DNA of 6,276 bases from Patescibacteria group bacterium (GCA_018894995.1 JAHIOZ010000149.1:1-6276), one strand, 5' to 3'. Shown: positions 1 to 5,752, numbered from the stretch's first letter. Notes: generated by a model from the letters alone, not told the origin. Made by a program: numbers and translations.

Positions 1-1
1 C

Positions 2-454
2 CGTAGCAACGCGAATATTACCGTGATCACTAATAATTTAAGCGCTGCACTGGAAATTGGTAAGCCTGATTTTGAGCTTATTTTGTTGGGCGGCTCTTTT
101 CAACCCAGGTCGAATTCGGTGGCAGGGCGCTTTGCCAGTGATAATTTATCCCGGATTTACGCAGACAAAACATTCATCGGTGTAGACGGGATTAGTCTAA
201 AATATGGCTGTACAGTTCCATCCAACGCAGAAGCGGAAATCGTTAGTTTAATGCTTGCGCGGACGCGCGGGTCAATCACGGTGGTGACCGATCACAGTAA
301 ATGGGGGGTGGTTTCAAACTTTCTGATCGCCACAATTGACGAGATTGATAAGCTCGTCACGGATGAGGAGTTCGATAGATCAGCCATCGAGTCCCTGACG
401 GCTCACAATGTGGATAGTTTGATCGCCGCGGCAGGCACTGAAAAAATCATATAG
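2..454 (+). CDS. DeoR-family transcriptional regulator, C-terminal effector domain (5' partial)
   Basis: The reading frame is open from base 2, so the gene starts outside the window; the ATG at 23 is internal. The visible ~150 residues match the DeoR-family sugar-phosphate-sensing domain (DeoRC): 'ITVITNN', then 'ELILLGGSFQPRSNSVAG', 'DKTFIGVDGIS', 'GCTVPSNAEAEI' and 'VVTDHSKWG', in the family's usual order. The N-terminal helix-turn-helix DNA-binding part is not in the window. DeoR proteins usually repress a neighbouring catabolic operon and are released by a phosphorylated metabolite. Here the downstream neighbours are a phosphoesterase fragment and phnW/phnX, so it plausibly controlled phosphonate or phosphosugar use, though the ligand cannot be read from the sequence. 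It stops at TAG, 49 bases before the next start, consistent with co-transcription. The C-terminus is full length for the family and no damage is visible. Confidence 0.9.
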   Translation, partial: RSNANITVITNNLSAALEIGKPDFELILLGGSFQPRSNSVAGRFASDNLSRIYADKTFIGVDGISLKYGCTVPSNAEAEIVSLMLARTRGSITVVTDHSKWGVVSNFLIATIDEIDKLVTDEEFDRSAIESLTAHNVDSLIAAAGTEKII

Positions 455-486
455 CTGTTTGCGCGGGTTGTTCGGCTCAATTATTT

Positions 487-491
487 GGAGG
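487..491 (+). promoter_or_regulatory. Ribosome binding site of the phosphoesterase fragment
   Basis: GGAGG lies 12 bases before the ATG at 504. The spacing is on the long side, but no closer ATG or GTG in this frame fits better, so it supports 504 as the start. Confidence 0.5.
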
Positions 492-503
492 TAGCACAGC
501 ACA

Positions 504-839
504 ATGTCCTTCTTTTCAAAGAAAAACCGCAAGAAGTTTACGCGGCTGTTCTTTGCAACCGACTTGCATGGCTCCGAACGAACGTATCGCAAATTCATAA
601 ACGCAGGTAAATTCTATGAAGCGGACATTCTTGTGATGGGCGGGGACATAACCGGAAAACTGCTCATCCCTATCATCAAGGAAAAGAACGGCCATTACCG
701 CGCCACATTACAAGGCCGCGTGGAACAAATGGCCACGCAGGAGGAATTGGACGCCTTCACGACGCGAACAGGCACTCTGGGTTTTTATTACAAGATCATG
801 GAAGAAGATCTCAGAATGAAGTATAATGGTTTCAAGTGA
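504..839 (+). pseudogene. Metallophosphoesterase, N-terminal remnant truncated at an IS66 relic
   Basis: The first 111 residues of a calcineurin-like metallophosphoesterase are present. After a basic start, 'LFFATDLHGSE' (about residues 15-25) gives the first metal-binding D-x-H motif and 'VMGGDITGK' (about 44-52) the GGD motif. The later GNH[DE] and GHxH motifs that complete the dinuclear metal site are missing. The frame ends at TGA 837-839, and about 20 bases on the same frame becomes IS66 transposase sequence. Family members run to roughly 250-350 residues, so most of the enzyme is gone and the product should be inactive. The likely history is IS66 insertion followed by a deletion that removed the rest of this gene and the front of the transposase. 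It follows the DeoR gene by 49 bases, so it was probably in that operon. The substrate cannot be told from what remains. Confidence 0.75.
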
Positions 840-857
840 TCGCTCCCTTATTCGATA

Positions 858-1049
858 GGCGGCAGAGGGCGCAACGGCAGTTTTGGCACTCAATCGGAGG
901 CGGGCAGTCGCTTTGTCGAAAGGATCATGACGGTTGCTGGTACCTTGAAACAGCAAGACCGCAACGTGTTGGATTACTTGACAGAAGCTTGCCAGGCTGC
1001 CAACTGGAACCGCCCAGCGCCTTCACTGATTCCAGTAACAAACCCATGA
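858..1049 (+). pseudogene. IS66-family transposase, C-terminal remnant
   Basis: Read in the frame ending at TGA 1047-1049, this encodes 'GSFGTQSEAGSRFVERIM', then a 'TLKQQDRNVLDYLTEA' stretch and finally 'APSLIP'. This is the characteristic tail of IS66-type (TnpC-like) transposases. Only about 64 codons survive. There is no start codon, and the catalytic core and the accessory IS66 genes are absent. The left boundary is approximate: similarity becomes clear from about 870, and the frame is blocked upstream by the TGA that ends the phosphoesterase fragment. It is non-functional and marks the scar of an old insertion between the phosphoesterase and phnW. Confidence 0.85.
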
Positions 1050-1068
1050 GTACCAGGGCAGCCCCCCC

Positions 1069-1079
1069 TGAACGATTAC
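1069..1079 (+). repeat. Probable right terminal inverted repeat of the IS66 relic
   Basis: TGAACGATTAC, 20 bases after the transposase stop, reads GTAATCGTTCA on the other strand. IS66 ends typically begin GTAA and are GTAA-CGTTCA-like. The left end is not in the window, so it cannot be paired, and no target duplication can be tested. Confidence 0.5.
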
Positions 1080-1093
1080 GAGATTTTCTGTCA

Positions 1094-1219
1094 CTAGCAG
1101 TTTGTCGGAGAGAAGCTATTTTCTAGCGAAGAGCCGCCACATGTTGGTAGTTTCCAGGCGCAATGCCTGTATATGCGGATGAAAATGCACATAATCTGGA
1201 TTTTCCGACAAACTGCTAG
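1094..1219. mobile_element. 126-bp MITE-like element sharing termini with the IS1182-type relic
   Basis: The left end 'ctagcagtttgtcgga' (1094-1109) recurs as an exact 16-base inverted copy at 1204-1219. The left end is also identical over 19 bases ('ctagcagtttgtcggagag') to the left end of the IS1182-type relic at 5462-5480. The ~90-base interior encodes no transposase. Short length, perfect terminal repeats and a matching larger element in the same window are what a non-autonomous derivative would show. Both ends carry CTAG, which is itself a palindrome, so it could be part of the terminal repeat or the target. The right end lies only 20 bases before the phnW start codon, so the element has replaced or displaced the native phnW leader. 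Confidence 0.75.
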
Positions 1220-1227
1220 AATACGCT

Positions 1228-1231
1228 GAGG
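1228..1231 (+). promoter_or_regulatory. Ribosome binding site of phnW
   Basis: GAGG sits 8 bases before the ATG at 1240, within the only 20 bases left between the MITE-like element and phnW. It supports 1240 as the start. Confidence 0.6.
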
Positions 1232-1239
1232 CATCAACC

Positions 1240-2354
1240 ATGGCAAACCTATCTACACCTTCTGACAAACCCCTCTTTACCCCTGGCCCACTCACTACCA
1301 GCCGCATGGTGAAATATGCCATGCTGCGCGACCTGGGTTCGCGAGATTTCGCTTTTATTGAACGGTGCGAGAAATCCGGCAGATACTGCTGGAACTCGGC
1401 AACGTCACGGAAAAAGGCTACGAAGCGATCCTGATGCAGGGTAGCGGCACGTTCGGGATCGAGTCCGTGATTGGCTCGGTCACCCCGCCGCAGGGCAAAT
1501 GGCTTTTCATTATCAACGGCGCGTACGGGCAGCGAATAGCCCGAATCGCAGAAGCGCTCCACATCCCCCATATTGGCTTGCCATTCCCGGAGAACACCCA
1601 CCCCAGCCTGGATGCCATTGCTCAGGCCCTGGAGGAGACCCCGGACGTCACCCATGTCGGGGTTGTCCATTGCGAGACCACCACCGGCCTCGTCAATCCA
1701 ATACAGGAAATCGGCGTGCGGGTGAAACAGCACGACAAAGTTTTCTTCGTGGACGCCATGAGCAGTTTTGGCGCCATCCCGGTTGACCTGGCGGCATGGG
1801 GCGTTGATTATCTTGTTTCGTCCGCAAACAAATGTATCGAGGGTGTGCCGGGGTTCAGTTTTGTATTGGCCCGACGAGAAGATTTGCTGCGAACGGAGGG
1901 CTGGGCGCGCAGCTTGAGCCTCGACCTGTTCGCGCAGTGGCAGGGATTGGAACAGAACGGTCAATTTCGCTTCACGCCGCCCACCCACACGATGCTGGCT
2001 TTTGCGCAGGCGCTGCAAGAATTGCAGGCCGAGGGCAGCGTCTCGGGTCGCGCGGCACGCTACCGGAAGAATTACGAAACGCTGATCGCCGGAATGCGGG
2101 CGATGGGCTTCCGGGAATATCTCCGGCCCGAAGATCAGAGTTACATCATCACATCATTTCTCTATCCTGCGCATCCCAGCTTTGATTTCAACGATTTCTA
2201 TACCCGATTAAACGCGCACGGCTTCGTCATCTATCCGGGCAAAGTAAGCAACGCCGATTGCTTTCGCATCGGTTGCATTGGCAGACTCTTTCCGTCGGAT
2301 ATGCGCGCACTACTCGCCGCCATTCGTGAGACGAAGGAAGAGATGGGGTTTTAG
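1240..2354 (+). pseudogene. phnW: 2-aminoethylphosphonate:pyruvate transaminase with a one-base frameshift
   Basis: PhnW is a PLP-dependent fold-type I transaminase converting 2-aminoethylphosphonate + pyruvate to phosphonoacetaldehyde + L-alanine in the cytosol. The first 42 codons (1240-1365) give 'LFTPGPLTTSRMVKYAMLRD'. The rest (from 1365, next frame) gives 'ILMQGSGTFGIESVIG', 'VDAMSSFGAIP' with the PLP-ring Asp, 'SSANKCIEGVPGF' with the Schiff-base Lys (codon 1830-1832, about residue 198 of the restored protein) and 'CFRIGCIG' near the C-terminus. The two parts join as FIER-VREIRQ if one G is restored in 'gaacggtgcg' (1360-1369), giving about 371 residues, the normal family length. No other break is seen, so this is either a fresh mutation or a base-calling error in a G run. 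A GTG at 1365 could start the second part alone, but it would lack the N-terminal substrate-binding segment. phnX follows 90 bases later, and the pairing with phnX makes the assignment firm. Confidence 0.9.
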
Positions 2355-2360
2355 TTTTCA

Positions 2361-2421
2361 GCCGCGAATTACGCGAATTTCGCGATTGAGGCAATTTCGC
2401 GAAATTCGCGTAATTCGCGGC
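2361..2421. repeat. Long perfect palindrome between phnW and phnX
   Basis: The arms 2361-2385 and 2397-2421 are exact reverse complements over 25 bases, around an 11-base loop (2386-2396). The arms are built from 'GCGAATT'-like units (gccgcgaattacgcgaattt...). The hairpin lies entirely within the 90-base phnW-phnX gap, 6 bases after the phnW stop and 10 bases before the phnX ribosome site. No T-run follows, so it does not look like a simple intrinsic terminator. Repeats of this style are scattered between genes in many environmental bacteria, so a dispersed palindromic repeat is the likeliest class (from general knowledge, not tested here). In RNA it could shield the phnW 3' end or reduce read-through into phnX. 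Confidence 0.9.
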
Positions 2422-2431
2422 AAGGATTTTC

Positions 2432-2437
2432 AAGGAG
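2432..2437 (+). promoter_or_regulatory. Ribosome binding site of phnX
   Basis: AAGGAG lies 7 bases before the ATG at 2445, a near-ideal site that fixes the start of phnX. Confidence 0.8.
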
Positions 2438-2444
2438 AATCGAA

Positions 2445-3275
2445 ATGGAATTCTATTACCAACGTTCGTACCGCGGCCCGCTGAAGGCCGTTTTGCTCGA
2501 CTGGGCAGGGACGACGATGGATTACGGCTGTTACGCGCCCGCCGTCGTCTTCATCGAAGTGTACAAACGCCAAGGCGTGCCGATCTCCATTGACGAGGCG
2601 CGGGCGCCGATGGGGGCGCACAAAAAAGTGCACATCCGCAAGATTTCGCAAGCCGCTTCAGTTTCGCAACGCTGGCAAGAAGCGCACGGCCGCAAGCCAA
2701 ACGAAGACGACGTGGAAGCCATGTTTCAGGAATTCATTCCGCTGCAATTGAACTGCCTCGCGGACTACGCCGATCTGATCCCCGGCACGCTGGAAGCCGT
2801 CGCCGATTTTCGCAAACGTGGATTGAAGATCGGTTCTACCACCGGCTACATCGGCGACATGATGAAACTATTGTTGAGCGAAGCGAAGAAACGCGGTTAC
2901 GAACCGGACTCAACCGTGTGCGCTACCGACGTGCCAGCCGGGCGGCCCGAGCCGTGGATGTGTTTGCAGAACGCGATGAATTTGGGCGTGTATCCTATGG
3001 AAGCCCTGGTCAAAGTAGACGACACCCTACCCGGAATCGAAGAAGGGTTGAACGCCGGGATGTGGACGATTGGTGTGGCAAAGACCGGCAACGAGTTGGG
3101 CCTGAGTGAGCAGGAAGCCAATATGCTTGCCCCGGACGAGATGGCGGCCCGCCTGGAAAAAGCCTACGCCCGCATGTATGCCGCCGGCGCAAATTTTGTC
3201 GTGGACGGTTTGGGAGACGTGCCGCCCATCATTGCACAGATCAACCAACTGCTTGCACAGGGAGCGCGTCCGTAA
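2445..3275 (+). CDS. phnX: Phosphonoacetaldehyde hydrolase (phosphonatase)
   Basis: This HAD-superfamily enzyme cleaves the C-P bond of phosphonoacetaldehyde to acetaldehyde and phosphate, the second step after PhnW. It has 276 residues, against about 265-275 usual. 'VLLDWAGTTMDYG' carries the nucleophilic Asp19 of HAD motif I. 'PMGAHKKVHIRKI' holds Lys60, which aligns by spacing (41 residues after the nucleophile) with the Schiff-base lysine of Bacillus phosphonatase. 'GSTTGY' (about 130-135) is motif II, 'VPAGRPEPWM' (about 163-172) is a family signature, and 'KVDDTLPGI' (about 190-198) has the motif III acidic residues that bind Mg2+. All catalytic elements are present and the frame is unbroken, so the enzyme should be functional. 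It lies 90 bases behind phnW on the same strand, separated by the 25-bp-arm palindrome, and probably shares its transcript. It ends at TAA. Confidence 0.96.
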   Translation: MEFYYQRSYRGPLKAVLLDWAGTTMDYGCYAPAVVFIEVYKRQGVPISIDEARAPMGAHKKVHIRKISQAASVSQRWQEAHGRKPNEDDVEAMFQEFIPLQLNCLADYADLIPGTLEAVADFRKRGLKIGSTTGYIGDMMKLLLSEAKKRGYEPDSTVCATDVPAGRPEPWMCLQNAMNLGVYPMEALVKVDDTLPGIEEGLNAGMWTIGVAKTGNELGLSEQEANMLAPDEMAARLEKAYARMYAAGANFVVDGLGDVPPIIAQINQLLAQGARP

Positions 3276-3286
3276 ATTTGACGAAA

Positions 3287-3322
3287 CGAAGCAACCCCCA
3301 GATATGGCAAGAGATTGCTTCG
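3287..3322. repeat. Short inverted repeat after phnX
   Basis: CGAAGCAA (3287-3294) and TTGCTTCG (3315-3322) are exact reverse complements around a 20-base loop, 12 bases after the phnX stop. No T-run follows, so a terminator role is weak. It may be a degraded dispersed repeat or an IS end. Confidence 0.4.
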
Positions 3323-3338
3323 CTGTGCTACTAAGAAA

Positions 3339-3482
3339 CTAACCAACAGCGGCTTCTAAGCGGAAACCCAAAGAAGTGGCTCTCCGTTGTAAAGAACGAA
3401 TGACTTTGTCGCGATGCTGTGTTTCATAATAATCGGATGCCAGAGGACGATAATTGTCCAGTCGTTTTTGCAGTAGACTCAT
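3339..3482 (-). pseudogene. Transposase-like C-terminal tail (47 codons) directly after the MttB gene
   Basis: On the minus strand an ATG (3480-3482) immediately follows the TAG of the MttB-family gene, in the same frame, and runs 47 codons to TAG (3339-3341). The product contains 'YRPLASDYYETQHRDKVIRS' followed by 'LQRRATSLGFRLEA'. The pattern 'R-V-I-R-x-L-x-R-R-A-x-x-L-G-F-x-L' is typical of the last residues of several DDE transposases. I cannot name the family. There is no own ribosome binding site and no catalytic core, so it is best read as the stub of an IS that once flanked the methyltransferase gene. A genuine tiny peptide or a C-terminal extension by stop read-through is possible but less likely. 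Confidence 0.45.
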
Positions 3483-4922
3483 CTATATATCCGGTTTGTG
3501 TTTATCGATAGCATTATGGACTAGCTGAAGTTTTTTTTCCGGGAGTGGTTGGGGTTGGTACTTCTCAAATATTTGTTTGGCCTTGAAATTTAAAACATCC
3601 CGCAAATCCTTACCCCCATCTTGGCTCCAACGCCCGTAGTTTCTCCTATCTAGGAAACGCGGATACCAGAAATTGTTATAATTAATACGAGTATGTTTTT
3701 CATTTAAGAAAGAACCCCCTGGTCCGACATTGTTCATGACATCTAACGGAACAGTGTCACTATTGAATATTAATTGTTTAAGAATATGTTTAAGCATGCC
3801 GATTATCTCGTCTGCAAATAAAACGGACTCAAACGATGAGGTAAGACCAGATTCCAGATATCCACAATCGTGTATGATATTACAGCCATTTAAGGTAGCA
3901 TTATACAAGGAGATGGCATACTCCAACCCTGCCTGAGCATCTAAGATCTTTGAATCGGTTGCTCCAGCTATGCAGAAAAATGGAAGGCCATAGTAATGAG
4001 CCATATCAGCGAGGGCCCCATTCAAAATATATAATTCTGGAGCCCCATAGCTGAAAATCATAGTCCTCATATCCATAACAGTTGCGTCACCGCCAAAGAT
4101 GAACTTTGCACCAGGTTTCTTATTCTGGAAGATGACTAGCCCCGAAAGGCATTCTGCCACAGCCTGTACCAATGTTCCCTCGATGGTTGCAGGCCCAGTC
4201 GCTCCCATCATTGGGCTACCTATATAGATAAAGGGAATTCCGTATTCACAGCAGACCAATCCCTTACTTACACCCATTTCAGTATGAATCATAGGGGACA
4301 TAGGTTCAGTGTAGAGGATTATAGAAGGTTTTTCTTTGATTTCATCAAAACCACCTCTTGAGGCAGCTGCCATTTCAATCATCGTCAGCATATCATTTCT
4401 TCCATGACCTGTAACGATAGCAGGTTTCTTTGTGTTGAATAGCATGGCTTCATATCCATGAACAAAGTCACCCCCCGGAGGAGCATCTTGGGCAATTCCA
4501 AAGGACATCACGAAGTCTATATTTGGAAGCGCATCACAAAATTGGGCCAGCTTACCTATATCGTCTTTCGTGCTTTGCCTTCGTTTACCCGAGTATAAAT
4601 CGATTGTATTCGGACAATCCGATCCTGTCCCATAATAGCAATGATCTGTTTCTATAGTCATTGCCAGATTTCCATCTCGGTTATAAACCTGAAACTGTTT
4701 GGGAGCTGATTCGATTGATTCAATCACCAGCTTCCGGGGGATTTTAACTCTCGTAGGCAATCGAACATCACAACCAGCATGGCCAAGAATATCCAACGCT
4801 TCTTCACATAGAACTTTGCAACCGACAACCTCAAGTAATTGCAGAGCATACTCATGAACATGATTTTTTTGTTCCAATGAGAGAATGCGATTCATCATAC
4901 CTTGACGTTGAGATATATCCAT
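3483..4922 (-). CDS. MttB-family (trimethylamine methyltransferase-like) protein without pyrrolysine
   Basis: About 479 residues matching the MttB superfamily (COG5598): 'LLEVVGCKVLCEEALDIL' near the N-terminus, 'GATGPATIEGTLVQAVAE' and 'GGDATVMDMRTMIFSYGAPE' in the barrel core, 'IAGATDSKILDAQAGLEY', and a C-terminal 'NFWYPRFLDRRNYGRW' segment. These cytoplasmic TIM-barrel enzymes move a methyl group from a quaternary or tertiary amine to a corrinoid protein. No in-frame amber codon lies inside, so it belongs with non-pyrrolysine members (for example the glycine betaine enzyme MtgB); the substrate cannot be told. An ATG at 4929-4931 would add three residues, but GAAGG (4932-4936) touches it, whereas the ATG at 4920-4922 has AAGGA 8 bases upstream, so I prefer 4922. 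No corrinoid protein, reactivase or second methyltransferase gene is in view. Its sequence is visibly more AT-rich than phnWX and lies on the opposite strand between transposon remnants, which suggests transfer. Confidence 0.9.
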   Translation of the reverse strand: MDISQRQGMMNRILSLEQKNHVHEYALQLLEVVGCKVLCEEALDILGHAGCDVRLPTRVKIPRKLVIESIESAPKQFQVYNRDGNLAMTIETDHCYYGTGSDCPNTIDLYSGKRRQSTKDDIGKLAQFCDALPNIDFVMSFGIAQDAPPGGDFVHGYEAMLFNTKKPAIVTGHGRNDMLTMIEMAAASRGGFDEIKEKPSIILYTEPMSPMIHTEMGVSKGLVCCEYGIPFIYIGSPMMGATGPATIEGTLVQAVAECLSGLVIFQNKKPGAKFIFGGDATVMDMRTMIFSYGAPELYILNGALADMAHYYGLPFFCIAGATDSKILDAQAGLEYAISLYNATLNGCNIIHDCGYLESGLTSSFESVLFADEIIGMLKHILKQLIFNSDTVPLDVMNNVGPGGSFLNEKHTRINYNNFWYPRFLDRRNYGRWSQDGGKDLRDVLNFKAKQIFEKYQPQPLPEKKLQLVHNAIDKHKPDI

Positions 4923-4999
4923 ATTACACATCCTTCGTATTATTTAATCGACTTTTCCAGTACGGTTCTTGGGGGATCGCCATTGTGAAGGGGTAATTT

Positions 5000-5034
5000 G
5001 TGGGTGTTGCAGGTTTCTCCAGCTCAACACCCAC
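5000..5034. repeat. 10-bp-stem hairpin in the leader of the MttB-family gene
   Basis: GTGGGTGTTG (5000-5009) pairs perfectly with CAACACCCAC (5025-5034) around a 15-base loop. It lies 78 bases before the preferred start codon of the minus-strand MttB-family gene, so it would be in the leader if transcription begins upstream. No T-run follows in the minus direction; in the plus direction a weak T-rich stretch (taatcttttcc) follows. It could be an operator, an RNA structure or an IS end. Confidence 0.55.
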
Positions 5035-5076
5035 TAATCTTTTCCTCTATCACGGGAATTCCTTAAGACCCTTTAA

Positions 5077-5106
5077 TACATTACATAGTCGAAGCTATGT
5101 AGTGTA
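5077..5106. repeat. 12-bp inverted repeat, operator-like or IS-linked
   Basis: TACATTACATAG (5077-5088) and CTATGTAGTGTA (5095-5106) are reverse complements with one mismatch, around the 6-base loop TCGAAG. The size and symmetry would suit a repressor site for the divergent MttB-family gene. The right arm, however, runs into a possible IS3-type end, so the symmetry may be incidental. Confidence 0.5.
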
Positions 5107-5123
5107 CCCCGAATCTTGGACAC
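5098..5123 (+). repeat. Possible IS3-family terminal inverted repeat
   Basis: The segment begins TGTAGTGTACCCC and ends TTGGACAC. IS3-family ends commonly start with TG and have a C-rich block followed by TTGGACA. No orfA/orfB sequence follows on the right and no partner end was found in the window, so at most this is a solitary fragment. Confidence 0.35.
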
Positions 5124-5191
5124 GAGGGAAAAACAAGATAATTTGATTAGGCAATCATGTCAACATTCGCCTCCTATGTCACCATTGCACT

Positions 5192-5223
5192 TTTGACACC
5201 TTTCTGAGGAAAGTAAAGTCAAA
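5192..5223. repeat. Bulged stem-loop in the gene-free stretch
   Basis: The outer arms TTTGAC (5192-5197) and GTCAAA (5218-5223), and the inner arms CTTTC (5200-5204) and GAAAG (5209-5213) around TGAG, are all exact pairs with small asymmetric gaps. The element has no neighbouring gene that would explain it. Apart from this and the elements listed separately, I see no coding signal between 4932 and 5461. Confidence 0.35.
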
Positions 5224-5286
5224 GAGTACGGCCTATATCACCTATGGGATTTTGAGGTTACTATCCGGTCTAGATCCTTAAACGCT

Positions 5287-5465
5287 CTAGGAGGCCACTG
5301 AAAAATCCCCTTCCCGAAAAGCGGCTCTGGGTCAACGTCCCACTCCGCCACTGAAATTGGCATGATTTTGGGACGACGCCAGCAGAATAGCCACTTTTTG
5401 ACCAAGTTTGCCCCACTTTCGGGACAGGTCAATTTCAAAAGGGAACTTTTTCAGTGCTCTCCTAG
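5287..5465. mobile_element. 179-bp inverted-repeat element with CTAG ends (MITE-like)
   Basis: The left end (5287-5305, ctaggaggccactgaaaaa) and the right end (5447-5465, read on the minus strand as ctaggagagcactgaaaaa) match at 17 of 19 positions. A third, direct copy of GCCACTGAAA occurs inside at 5347-5356. The interior has an open minus-strand stretch (5238-5438), but nothing recognisable as a protein. It has no transposase, so it would depend on one elsewhere. The terminal repeats differ from those of the 126-bp element at 1094, so it belongs to another IS group, yet it also ends in CTAG. Its last four bases (5462-5465) are at the same time the first four of the IS1182-type relic. Confidence 0.6.
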
Positions 5466-5601
5466 CAGTTTGTCGGAGAGGAGCGTGAAGAAGGTTAGAC
5501 ACAGGTGGTAAACTTCAGGCATGGCTAGAAAATTCAGGACTCCCGACTACGAATCGACACTCAACCAAACCATCAGCCTGCGGGAAGCGTTGCCAGCGAA
5601 C

Positions 5602-5614
5602 CATCTGTCATCTG
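5602..5614 (+). repeat. Frameshifting tandem duplication in the transposase
   Basis: CATCTGT (5602-5608) is followed directly by CATCTG (5609-5614). Removing seven bases rejoins '...LPANHL' to 'ALFVIMAISQLDL', the expected continuation. It looks like a replication-slippage duplication that shifted the frame by +1. Confidence 0.7.
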
Positions 5615-5752
5615 GCGCTCTTTGTGATTATGGCGATATCACAACTGGACTTGAGCGGCATTTATGCTCGCTATGCCCTGGTGGGTGGCGAAGCCATAGC
5701 GCCGGAAATCCTGTTGGGTTTGCTGTTCTATGGTTATGCCACTGGTGTGTTC

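Noticed and set aside
836..1126. 96-codon plus-strand open frame
   Set aside because: It is a wrong-frame reading of the IS66 transposase tail and its right end; the correct frame gives a recognisable IS66 C-terminus.
1217..1222. TAGAAT at the element/phnW joint as a -10 box
   Set aside because: No acceptable -35 lies 16-18 bases upstream, and a start point near 1229 would fall on the phnW ribosome site.
1116..2018. 300-codon open frame on the minus strand
   Set aside because: It lies antisense to phnW, which is clearly recognisable on the plus strand, and runs through the MITE-like element; it has no family features of its own.
2278..2484. Small plus-strand open frame across the phnW-phnX gap
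   Set aside because: Its repetitive 'RITRISR...REIRVIRG' sequence is simply the translation of the palindrome.
3287..3322. Inverted repeat as the phnX terminator
   Set aside because: The stem is only 8 bp with a 20-base loop and no T-run follows, so it is listed only as a repeat.
3730..3936. 68-codon plus-strand open frame
   Set aside because: It is antisense to the well-supported MttB-family gene.
5238..5438. 66-codon minus-strand open frame
   Set aside because: Most of it is the interior of the 179-bp inverted-repeat element; there is no ribosome site and no recognisable domain.
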